DNA of 64,000 nucleotides. Source: Notolepis coatsorum (Eukaryota > Chordata > Actinopteri > Aulopiformes > Paralepididae). Each line of letters begins with the position of its first letter. The stretch's first letter is position 1. Below, in pieces: positions 42,671-51,293 of the stretch. Location: positions 14,919,123 to 14,983,122 of the forward strand of contig OZ020591.1 in NCBI GenBank assembly GCA_963971535.1. Direction: 5' to 3'. The translations under genes and the position numbers were made by a program. The notes below the pieces were generated by a model. The model worked only from the letters and a program-made list of their open reading frames with translations. It searched no databases and was not told the DNA's origin.

Positions 42671-44300
42671 GATGTACGATAATTATTTTTATTTTTAACT
42701 TTTTTCTTTTCATGTCAACGTTCACTTCACACGCACAAATATATGCTTACTTAGGATTTGACTTGATTCAACAACAAAGCAGTCGTGGCAATGGCAAGCC
42801 GAAAACTGTCGAAAATGTGGTTATTTGAAGTTTGGATTTTTTTTTACAACTGAGGTAGGTAGATTACACGTTTAGAGACAAAAAAAGTACCGAAAAAAGG
42901 TACCGTTGGGTACCGGTATCGATTCACAGGTACCGGTACCGTATCGGTTGAAATGTGAACAGTACTCATCCCTACTGACAAAGCACAATACCTGTTGGTT
43001 TTTAGTTCACTCATTGTTCAGGGAAACACATCGTTAATGACATTGACGGATTGTGAATTTTGTGATTGACTCAAATTATATTTATTTGGAAAAATAAATA
43101 TAGTCACTTTATTTGAAGAGTCAAAACTGTTCTCTTGACTTTGTTTTGTTCATAGTAGTAACGCTCATGTCATGATAAATCTGGTTAGGTCAAAACTACA
43201 GGAATATACATACAAAAAATATAATGATAATAATACAATAAATATATATATCTGTTATCGGTATCGACCTTGAGGAGCAGAAAGTTATCGATATCGGTAG
43301 AGCTGCCGCGATTACCGCGGTATCGCTGTTACATCACGGCCACCGCAGAGTAGGCTGAATACCGCATCACCGCTGTTTTTTATAATAATAATAATGAAGT
43401 ACCCTCCTCTGAGTCCTCTCGTTGGGCTTGCGGCTCTGCAGATATACCCTACTCTTCTATCGAGGTTCCAAGCGACCCTATTGGGTACCAGAAAAGTCAC
43501 GTGAAACATTGCAGACCACTGATTGGTCAGAAGAGAGACGCGTCACACGTTGGGAGCGTTCTGCAGTTTTTTACTTCCTGAATGTCAGCCATTGATCAGA
43601 GCTCATCACAATACGGCTAATAACGTTAGCTTTAACTCCCCGCCGGAGTGGACTACCATCGCTCATCAGGAGTACTAAACGAGACATAATGATTTTACTG
43701 TCTGCAACGAATGTTATAATAAAAGCCCTTCGTTCTATACACTTGTCTGATTGAAAACTTTATTAACAGACCGCAGAATGGGACAACTCAGCACGCTCTG
43801 AGCAAAGAAAGGAACTGAGATGGTCCGGTAAATACGCTGATGTTATTTATTGAACGTATAACTATATAATGGTAATGCCACAAAACGAATGCCTTTATTA
43901 TAAAGTAGTAACTTTATAGTAATAATAATAAGGAAGGGTCGGGGGGGTAACCACCCCTGCCCGCGACACCGAGTGAACGGCGCACGACCAGAGGGGACAC
44001 TTCGAATCCGTGTTTCGCTTTCAATAACTAATGCGTGCTTGCCGAATCCCAAACAATATTCATGCTGCAAAGTCATCCTCTAAAGATCGACATTTAGACT
44101 AGAGGCAGGCTATATGCTATAAAAAGTAGACTACTACTAAAAAAAAAAATGCATTCAAACTTTTTTTTTTTTTTTTTTTGTGCGTGCGGTTATTACCGCG
44201 GCGGTAGGAAATATTTTGCAAATCCGTGCGGTAAGGAAAACATCAATACCGCGGCAGCTCTAGATATCGGGGTAAAAAAATCAACATCGTGCACCCCTAG
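42671..44300. mobile_element. Outer hAT-like element with nested insertions
   Basis: Runs from GGGATGTACGATAATT to ATCGTGCACCCCTAG, splitting LINE-alpha between GCAATTGGTTTT and TTTTGATAGT. Inside are a second hAT-type end with GGTACCGGTACCGTATCGG (about 42880-42975), TATCGGTATCG words and the complete element 43298-44262. The target duplication is not a clean 8 bp, so the superfamily call is moderate. Confidence 0.6.
43298..44262. mobile_element. hAT element with 8-bp TSD GATATCGG
   Basis: Inverted ends TAGAGCTGCCGCG; perfect flanking repeat GATATCGG (43290-43297 and 44263-44270). 965 bp. Its interior (43430-43560) includes a piece of the GAGTAG-ended transposon family (CTATCGAGGTTCCAAGCGAC). 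No intact transposase. Confidence 0.88.
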
Positions 44301-45597
44301 TTTTGATAGTTTATCAGTGAGCTGGATGCAATCCTACCTGGAGGGGGAGAACAGATGGTGGTGGTAAGCGGTACTCTATCCCCCCCCTAAGGCTGAGCCT
44401 GAACGTTCGTTTGTTACGCTGGCGTTCGGATTTTAATTAATGGGTTCGCAAAAATAAAAATAAAACGAGGCGCGCGAGTCGAGTCGAGGTGGCGCGCGTC
44501 ACCGCTCGGCTCAATTATTCATAGCAGCTGTAACGGCAAGAAGTGGGAAGAAGGCACCTGTGTGGAAACACTTTAAATTAGCGGAGGGTAAAGGAAAGGC
44601 TGTCAAATGTGCGACAAGCACTTGGCATTCCACGGTGGCACATCAAATCTGGCTGCTCATTTAAAAAATTTAAGTATTGGGCGCTAATTAGAAGTATCGC
44701 CATTCGCCATGTGCAGACTGCTGCGCGATGCCCTGTTGGCCTGGCCTCAAATAAATGTAATAAGAACAAAATGATATAGGCTAATAATAATAACAAATTC
44801 ATTATTTTAGGTACATAAACTGGATCTGGACGGCGGGCCCACCTCCTCAACCACGCAGACACTACTGCAATTTGATAATAAACCAATGAGCGAGAAGAGA
44901 AAGAAGGAGTTATTTGACTCCATTGTGGACTTCCTTGCTTTGGACATCATCAGACAGTCAGTACTGGATCTAACTAAATGGATTTATGGATTGGATACAC
45001 ATTTATGGAAAGTTAAAGCCCGCCAGACCAGAATGCTTCTGGGAGACATGCGACGGCTATTCCAATTCATACCACGATGTTCTACCGGGCCGGCGGCAGA
45101 AAGTGAGTCTGAGTTGTATGATATTATGTCTGACTGCTGTCGGACCGCGATACGGCTCGTCTTTTCCCTTTATTTTCATCTGAGTGCTTTGTTTACATGT
45201 TTACATGAACAGCCACCACTGTAAATAAAAAAATGTCACCGATAGACTATGCAATGCCGCCCCCCGTAGGATCTATAATGATAAAATGAATTAATAAAAA
45301 AACGAACGTTCGAACATCCGTTCGAAAAACCCTGGCGAACTCTGAACCCTGGGTTCGGGGACAGCCTTACCCCCCCCCCCCCCCCCCGCCCCTATGAGCT
45401 GTGGTGTTCCACAAGGAAGCATACTAGGACCATTACTGTTCCTAATTTATGCAAATGACACGTCATCAGCTTGTGACTGCAACTTGTTCCTGTTCGTGGA
45501 CGACTCAGCCCTGCTGGTCTCTGACAGGAACAAGTTACAGGTTGAAAAAACCCTCAGCTCGGAACTAGGCAGAATCTGCACCTGGCTCGCTGCTAAC
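44301..45597 (+). pseudogene. LINE-alpha RT fragment split by a hAT element
   Basis: 44301-44387 and 45389-45597 together match 46672-46960 of the intact copy. The catalytic FADD reads FVDD ([11 protein letters not shown]), a change expected to kill polymerase activity. The hAT element 44388-45370 separates the parts at a poly-C tract. It ends at 45597 where another TATCGG-type transposon end begins. Confidence 0.85.
44388..45370 (+). pseudogene. Decayed hAT element with transposase remnants
   Basis: Inverted ends TAAGGCTGAGCC and TAAGGCTGTCCC. A BED zinc finger is recognisable near 44560-44670: VWKHFKLAEGKGKAVKC, then after a frameshift GGTSNLAAHLKNLS. Downstream, 44886-45224 is an open stretch with MSEKRKKELFDSIVDFLALD, like the segment after the BED finger in hAT transposases. 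The RNase-H-like catalytic core and dimerisation domain are missing, so this is an internally deleted relic. The left part was copied to 37926-38361. Confidence 0.8.
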
Positions 45598-45751
45598 TAG
45601 GGATGTCCGATATTATCGGCCTACCGATATTATCGGCCGATATTGGCATTAAAATGTGATATCGGAAAATATCTGTATCGGTTTTCAATTTTTTTTTGCA
45701 TTTCTATAACCTTTATTTACCCAGGCAAGCAAGTAAGAACAAATTCGGATT
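45598..45751. mobile_element. TATCGG-type transposon fragment and tail
   Basis: AGGGATGTCCGATATTATCG and CCGATATTGGCATTAAAATG are typical ends of a fish hAT group. It is followed by ATAACCTTTATTTACCCAGG and CAAGCAAGTAAGAACAAATTC-like sequence, a common fish repeat tail. Both are partial. Confidence 0.5.
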
Positions 45752-48264
45752 TTATTTATTGTCAGCAGTGAACTCCAAGCCCACGTGACTGAACTCAAAC
45801 TAGAAAGAAACAGACTAAGAAACGACGTAAACTCCATGATCAAAACTGCAAAAAAGAATTTCATCAATGACAAAACTGAGGAAAACAAAAACAAACCACG
45901 TGAACTTTGGAAATTACTCAATAATCAACTAGGATGCAGTAAAAAACTTAAAACCAGATTCTCAAACATAAACATAAAAACGGACAACACGCTCATCACA
46001 GACAAGCTGGATGTAGCCAATTACTTAAACATTTTCTTCACAAACATAGCCACAACACTGGTAAACAAACTACCCTCCCACTCAGGGCTTTATGGGGTAG
46101 AACACATAGTAGCTTACTACAAAAACCTAGGGGTCCGAAAGGACGACTTCAAGCTGGAAATGGTAACAACAGATGAGGTACTCAATAAACTGAGCGCCCT
46201 CCAACCTAACAAGGCCACTGGCCATGACAACATCCCCTCCAAATTCCTCAGAGACTCAGCAGCCGCCATCACACCAATCATCACACACATAATAAACCTC
46301 TCCATAAAACAGGGACACGTCCCCAAGGACTTCAAAATTGCGAGGGTGACCCCTCTGCACAAAAAGGGCAGCAAATTAGACCCAGGCAACTACCGCCCTG
46401 TTTCTATTCTCACCTCCATCTCGAAAGTCATGGAAAAAATAGTCTACGAACAGGTCGAAAAGTACCTAGCGGAAAAAAATCTAATCTACGAATTCCAATC
46501 TGGCTTCAGAACATCCCACTCCACTGACACATGCCTTCTCTATTTGAATGACCACATCAAACAAGAGGTGGACGCAGGCAAATACTGCGGCATGGTCATG
46601 CTGGACCTACAAAAGGCCTTTGACACGGTCAATCACTCCATTCTGATTGACAAGCTAAAAGCAATTGGTTTTGATAGTCTATCAGTGAGCTGGATGCAAT
46701 CCTACCTTGAGGGGAGGGAACAGATGGTGGAGGTAAACGGTACCCTATCCCCCCCCCTCACAGTGAGCTGTGGTGTTCCACAAGGAAGCATACTAGGACC
46801 GCTACTGTTCCTAATTTATGCAAATGACATGTCGTCAGCTTGTGACTGCAACTTGTTCCTGTTTGCGGACGACTCAGCCCTGCTGGTCTCTGACAAGAAC
46901 AAGTTACAGGTTGAAAAAACCCTCAGCTCGGAACTAGGCAGAATCTGCATATGGCTCGCTGATAACAAACTATCATTACACATGGGCAAAACAGAGTCCA
47001 TTCTCTTCGGTTCAAATAACAAACTCAGCAAGACCGACGGCTTCTCAGTTACAGTGGGTGACAATATTGTCACAAGGAAAGATGAAATTACCTACCTGGG
47101 TTCCATCCTAGAGGCTAATCTCTCCTGTGACAAAATGGCATCCAATGTAATACAAAAAGTCAACCAACGAACTCGATTCTTGTACCGGATCTCCTCTCTG
47201 GTAAACAAGAACACCCTGAAGACTCTGGCAGGAGCACTCATTCAGGGGTACTACGACTATGCTTGCACCTCATGGTACCAAAGCACCTCAAAGGCGCTAA
47301 AAACAAAATTACAAACATCTCAAAACAAACTGGTCAGACTACTGCTTGACCTTACTCCTAGAACCCACCTCACCCCTGCCCACTTTGACAACCTAGGATG
47401 GCTTAGAGTAGACGACAGAGTACAACAACTTGCAATGGGCCTGGTCTACAAGATACACTACACGACCAAGGTACCCATGTACATGTCAAAATACTTCCCA
47501 AAGGTCAGTGAATACCACGATCACAACACCAGAGGGAGCTCCACAAATCATGTTAAACCCAGATTCGGCTCAAATAAGGGACTAAACACGTTTCGCAATT
47601 ATGCCACATCAATGTGGAACGCCCTACCCAAAGCTGTAAAGGAATGTGGATCACTACCCACTTTCAAAACCTCTCTCAAGGGACACCTACGGGAGACTGC
47701 AATTCAACACTGGCCCCTGTAAATATCCTAACCCAACCCCCTCCAATGTACAGTCATTTACCTAGTATGGTTTTGTCAATAGTTCAATGTACAATTGTGT
47801 TTGTTTGTACAGTGTCTCCTCCCCCCCCCCCTCAATGTACAGTGTTACTTGTTTATACAGTGTGCCCCCCGCCCCCCCCCCCCCCCCCAACCACCTCCAA
47901 TGTAAATTACCCAGTATGGTTGTCAATATCCCAATGTACCCAACCCCCCCCACCCAACCTCCTCCAATGTACAGTTTCTACGTCAAATGTATATACTCCC
48001 TTTTCTTGACTCCTTCTGTATCACAAACAGTACTGTATTTGCAAATCTGGTATGTCATAAATGTATAGATGTAGCAGTACTGACTATCTGTATGTCATGT
48101 ATGTCATATATGTCTATATGAATTGAAAATGGGGGACCCTGATGGAAACAAGACAAACGTCTTTCTCAGGTCTGCATCCCCTTAACAATTGTATGTATTG
48201 AGCCGTACTGTATTGTACCCATTCTGCAATCTGTTAAATAAAGTTTTCATTCATTCATTCATTC
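45752..48264 (+). mobile_element. LINE-alpha copy D, best preserved
   Basis: 5'-truncated retrotransposon with an uninterrupted RT frame, a 3' UTR with poly-C microsatellites (47821-47952), a conserved terminal block and an (ATTC)n tail (48246-48264). The endonuclease domain expected upstream is missing. The tail abuts the promoter-like module at 48265. Confidence 0.9.
45785..47722 (+). CDS. LINE-alpha reverse transcriptase, open 645-codon frame
   Basis: RNA-dependent DNA polymerase of a CR1/L2-like LINE. In order: a lysine-rich linker, NKATGHDNIPSKFLRD (RT motif 1), YRPVSILTSISKVMEKIV, FQSGFRTSHSTDTCLLYLN, MLDLQKAFDTVNHSIL with the first catalytic Asp at about residue 280, [31 protein letters not shown] with FADD at residues 360-363, and the thumb/C-terminus ending near FRNYATSMWNALPKAVKEC. 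No stop or frameshift interrupts it. The ATG at 45785 is simply the first in the frame; the natural ORF2 start with its endonuclease lies upstream and is lost. It could act only if transcribed and helped in trans. Confidence 0.88.
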   Translation: MTELKLERNRLRNDVNSMIKTAKKNFINDKTEENKNKPRELWKLLNNQLGCSKKLKTRFSNINIKTDNTLITDKLDVANYLNIFFTNIATTLVNKLPSHSGLYGVEHIVAYYKNLGVRKDDFKLEMVTTDEVLNKLSALQPNKATGHDNIPSKFLRDSAAAITPIITHIINLSIKQGHVPKDFKIARVTPLHKKGSKLDPGNYRPVSILTSISKVMEKIVYEQVEKYLAEKNLIYEFQSGFRTSHSTDTCLLYLNDHIKQEVDAGKYCGMVMLDLQKAFDTVNHSILIDKLKAIGFDSLSVSWMQSYLEGREQMVEVNGTLSPPLTVSCGVPQGSILGPLLFLIYANDMSSACDCNLFLFADDSALLVSDKNKLQVEKTLSSELGRICIWLADNKLSLHMGKTESILFGSNNKLSKTDGFSVTVGDNIVTRKDEITYLGSILEANLSCDKMASNVIQKVNQRTRFLYRISSLVNKNTLKTLAGALIQGYYDYACTSWYQSTSKALKTKLQTSQNKLVRLLLDLTPRTHLTPAHFDNLGWLRVDDRVQQLAMGLVYKIHYTTKVPMYMSKYFPKVSEYHDHNTRGSSTNHVKPRFGSNKGLNTFRNYATSMWNALPKAVKECGSLPTFKTSLKGHLRETAIQHWPL

Positions 48265-48439
48265 ACAACGAGGTGAAGCATGGAGTGTGGTGCCCCTGGT
48301 GGCTAGGACGAGATACGATACTGCATGGCATTTCCGTATTTTCCTGGTGACGTCAGGGAGGGCCGGACCAATCAGCTACGGCCGGGTCACGCGGCACCCC
48401 ACGCCCCGCCCCTTTGTAAATAAACAGCAGCAGATATTT
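48265..48439. repeat. Promoter-like repeat module, copy 2
   Basis: Close match of 1695-1868 with the CRE-like GGTGACGTCAGG, ACCAATCAG and CCCCGCCCC motifs. The LINE-alpha tail ends exactly at its first base. Confidence 0.6.
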
Positions 48440-48722
48440 AACAACGCAGGCTTGTTCGAGATGGGGTGCCTGTTCCTTAATGTCAAGCAAGCAGTGCAAG
48501 AATGCGGAAGCATTCTACCGTAGTGGCGTGCGGTAATGCGCCTTTCATTTTCCTTCGCCCAGCGCCCAGGTGCGTGCACCGGCGGCGGCGTGCTCGCTCA
48601 GGTGCGTGCGTGCGTGCGCCGGCGTGCTCGCGCGAGGTGCCCGCGCATGCGCATGAGATCCCGCCTTGGTTCGACACGAGCGGAGCTCAATATATATAAG
48701 TCACCGCCCCTTATTCAGTATC
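48440..48722. other. CpG-rich spacer
   Basis: Starts with CAGGCTTGTTCGAGATGG, the terminal motif of the Harbinger family to the right. It includes GC-rich sequence with GTGCGTGCGTGCG and a TATATATAAG near 48690. The stretch AGCAAGCAGTGCAAGAATGC (48488) reappears inverted near 49350-49375. Confidence 0.45.
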
Positions 48723-48797
48723 CAGAAATAGCTCAATTGGCAAGACTGCATGGCTGTGGATCCTACGGCTCGTTTGCTGGCGAGTTCGAATCCCATC
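48723..48797 (+). tRNA. tRNA-like sequence, probably pseudo
   Basis: A box TAGCTCAATTGG and B box GAGTTCGAATCCC are present at the correct spacing, but the T-arm stem does not pair well. It is followed by a T-run. Best seen as a SINE-type head or tRNA pseudogene; identity is not called. Confidence 0.45.
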
Positions 48798-49814
48798 AAA
48801 TATTTTTTTTTTTAACGTGATTTTTTTTTAACGTGTATTCTTTCGCCGGTTAAGGTTAGGCATGGTTAAGGTTAAGGTTAGGCATTGTTTCGGAGTTGGT
48901 TAAGGTTAGAACGGTTAAGTTTAGGCGCTGTTAAGGAGCTGGTTAAGGTTAGAGTTTGTCAAAGAGAATGGCAATATTCTTTCTATGGTTAAGGTTAGGC
49001 ATGGTTAAGGTTAAGGTTAAGGTTAGGCATTGTTTCGGAGTTGGTTAAGGTTAGAACGGTTAAGTTTAGGCGCTGTTAAGGAGCTGGTTAAGGTTAGAGT
49101 TTGTCAAAGAGAATGGCAATATTCTTTCTATGGTTAAGGTTAGGCATGGTTAAGGTTAAGGTTAAGGTTAGGCATTGTTTCGGAGTTGGTTAAGGTTAGA
49201 ACGGTTAAGTTTAGGCGCTGTTAAGGAGCTGGTTAAGGTTAGAGTTTGTCAAAGAGAATGGCAATAGACAGCCTATTTCCGCGCGACAGCTCCCAAAGCG
49301 GGCCTGAAAAGAAAGGCGCTTTACCGTAGTGGCGTGCGGTGACGAATGCTTCCGCATTTTTGCACTGCTTGCTTGTCATTATGCTACACGCAGATGGGAT
49401 GCGTGTTGCTTTATGACAGGTCATGAGTGCAAGAATGTGACAATTTGACCATGTGACCGCGGCAACGCGGGAGAGCGGCAGTGCGGAAATAGGCTGTCTC
49501 TAAGACAAACTCTAACCTTAACCAGCTCCTTAACAGCGCCTAAACTTAACCGTTCTAACCTTAACCAACTCCGAAACAATGCCTAACCTTAACCTTAACC
49601 TTAACCATGCCTAACCTTAACCATAGAAAGAATATTGCCATTCTCTTTGACAAACTCTAACCTTAACCAGCTCCTTAACAGCGCCTAAACTTAACTGTTC
49701 TAACCTTAACCAACTCCGAAACAATGCCTAACCTTAACCTTAACCTTAACCATGCCTAACCTTAACCGGCGAAAGAATACACGTTAAAAAAAAAATCACG
49801 TTAAAAAAAAAAAA

Positions 49815-49888
49815 TTCATGGGATTCGAACTCGTCAACAACGAACCGCAGGACTGCAGATCACTGCTATGCCAGGTGAGCTGAAGCGC
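49815..49888 (-). tRNA. tRNA-like sequence on the opposite arm
   Basis: On the minus strand: A box CAGCTCACCTGG, and B box GAGTTCGAATCCCATGAA. It faces the tRNA-like sequence at 48723. Sequence outside the boxes differs from the left one, so the two are not simple copies. Probably pseudo. Confidence 0.45.
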
Positions 49889-50066
49889 CGAATGAAAATC
49901 ATGGCGGATTCCTGCGGCGGTTACCTAATTCCGCTCGCGCTCTGCCGCTCCGCTCGCTCTGCCGCTCTGCCGCTCTGCTCTGCGGTTGCCGCGCCTGCCG
50001 CGGGGCATGGCGCAGCCAATCAGGGAAAACGCGGAAGCAAAAGCAGCACTCATGACATGTCATTAG

Positions 50067-50389
50067 GCTTGTTCAAGATGGATTTCGGTTTGCCTCGACT
50101 AGTAGACGAGAGTAGCCGAGTGAAGCCGGGGGAGGAGTTAAGAGGGCGGACACTGCCGATTTCACGAGAGCCTCTCGCCTAGTCTCGCGCGGCAGATACG
50201 CTTTCACGTCACCACACACACATTACACACCTGTCCAGCTCATTATAATGCGATGGCCGTGTGCAAAATTAGATCAGATTCAAATGTACAGCACACCATA
50301 TACTGCTACAGTGGAATATACTATTCATATACCATAATGTATACCATCTTGTTGCGCGCTCCTGGCCGCACGCACACACAACACACTGC

Positions 50390-50422
<33 letters not shown>

Positions 50423-50798
50423 CTGACAGCTTGAAGTTTATCATGATGATATGATGATAAGTTGATAACGCATAACATAATAAAGTCTTCAATCAATCAA
50501 ACGTCTCATAACTCCCTGGCTGTCACATGGCTGGTGACTGACAACTTTTCTGAGCCAATAGGCGCTTTGCGCGACCGTAGCAAGTCGCTTCCCAGCCGGG
50601 AGCAGCCGGCTGAGAGGTACTGTGGAGCCTCGCTCTGAATGCTGCGCGCGGCTCGCTCCCGCGGGAGTTCCGCGCCTCGCCTCGTCAGGTTTTCAGAGCA
50701 AATCGGACAACATTCTAACCGTCATGCAACGCGCTTGGCGAGGCCGTAGTAAAACCTGCGCAGATCTGCGTCCGCCTATCCCATCTTGAACAAGCCTA
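50067..50798. mobile_element. Harbinger-type MITE with both termini
   Basis: Bounded by AGGCTTGTTCAAGATGG at the left and its complement at the right. It has three modules: a 90-bp terminal module (50067-50154), a SINE-like 350-bp module with AATAAAGTCTTCAATCAATC (50155-50505, including a (GT)n run) and a 290-bp terminal module (50506-50798). The first and third modules also bound the two-gene element to the right. TA lies on both sides, so the target could be TA or TWA. Confidence 0.6.
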
Positions 50799-50982
50799 TT
50801 AAGCAATAGGCAGATGGGATAGGCGGACGCAGATCTGCGCAGGTTTCACTACTGCCTCGCCAAGCGCGTTGCATGACGGTTAGAATGTTGTCCGACTTGC
50901 TCTGAAAATCTGACGAGGCGAGGCGTGGAACTCCCGCGGGAGCGAGCCACAAGCAGCCTTCAGAGCGAGGCTCCACAGTACA
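50799..50982 (-). repeat. Inverted copy of the 290-bp terminal module
   Basis: Nearly mirrors 50612-50798, forming a palindrome centred close to 50800 with arms of about 175 bp, including GGCGGACGCAGATCTGCGCA. It ends where the first 90-bp module of the two-gene element begins. Confidence 0.85.
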
Positions 50983-51252
50983 GGCTTGTTCGAGATGGAT
51001 TTCGGTTCGCCTCGACTAGTAGACGAGAGTAGCCTTGTGAAGCCGGGGGAGGAGTTAAAAAGGCGGACACTAGGCTTGTTCAAGATGGATTTCGGTTTGC
51101 CTCGACTAGTAGACGAGAGTAGCCGAGTGAAGCCGGGGGAGGAGTTAAGAGGGCGGACACTAGGCTTGTTCAAGATGGATTTCGGTTTGCCTCGACTAGT
51201 AGACGAGAGTAGCCGAGTGAAGCCGGGGGAGGAGTTAAGAGGGCGGACACTT
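50983..51252 (+). repeat. Three tandem 90-bp terminal modules
   Basis: Three 90-bp copies starting AGGCTTGTTCRAGATGGATT and ending GGCGGACACT, immediately upstream of the transposase start (ATG 51294). Single copies occur at 50067 and, inverted, at 60779-60868. The 30-codon repetitive frame in them is a by-product. Confidence 0.9.
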
Positions 51253-51293
51253 CCTGCACGAGAGTTCGAGACCGTTCTGCTCGCCCAGTCGTA

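Larger units (their letters stand above)
38362..42879. repeat. Segmental duplication, unit 2
   Basis: Second copy of 33364-37872 with the same contents: 212-bp duplication (38623-39015), minisatellite (39231-39394), hAT fragment (39395), hAT end fragment (40401-40524), LINE-alpha pieces (40525-42670) and the elements listed separately. The poly-C near 39731 is longer than in unit 1. Confidence 0.95.
48723..49888. mobile_element. Fold-back structure with tRNA-like ends
   Basis: An inverted repeat about 1.2 kb across. From each end inward: a tRNA-like sequence, a T- (or A-) run with AACGTGATTTTTTTT, GTATTCTTTCGCCGGTTAAG, and then tandem 145-bp units rich in GGTTAAGGTTAGG. The left arm has about three units (48838-49265) and the right arm about two (49500-49770). 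The centre (49266-49490) has a smaller inverted pair GACAGCCTATTTCCGC. No protein-coding frame. Confidence 0.75.

Noticed and set aside
45394..45600. A second functional LINE-alpha RT
   Set aside because: It is a short split fragment and the catalytic FADD reads FVDD.
48723..48797. Functional tRNA gene
   Set aside because: A and B boxes are present, but the stems pair poorly and it sits at the end of a fold-back element.
48838..49770. GGTTAAGG/CCTTAACC tracts as interstitial telomere
   Set aside because: The units are 145-bp minisatellites with mixed GGTTAAGGTTAGG words, not TTAGGG arrays.
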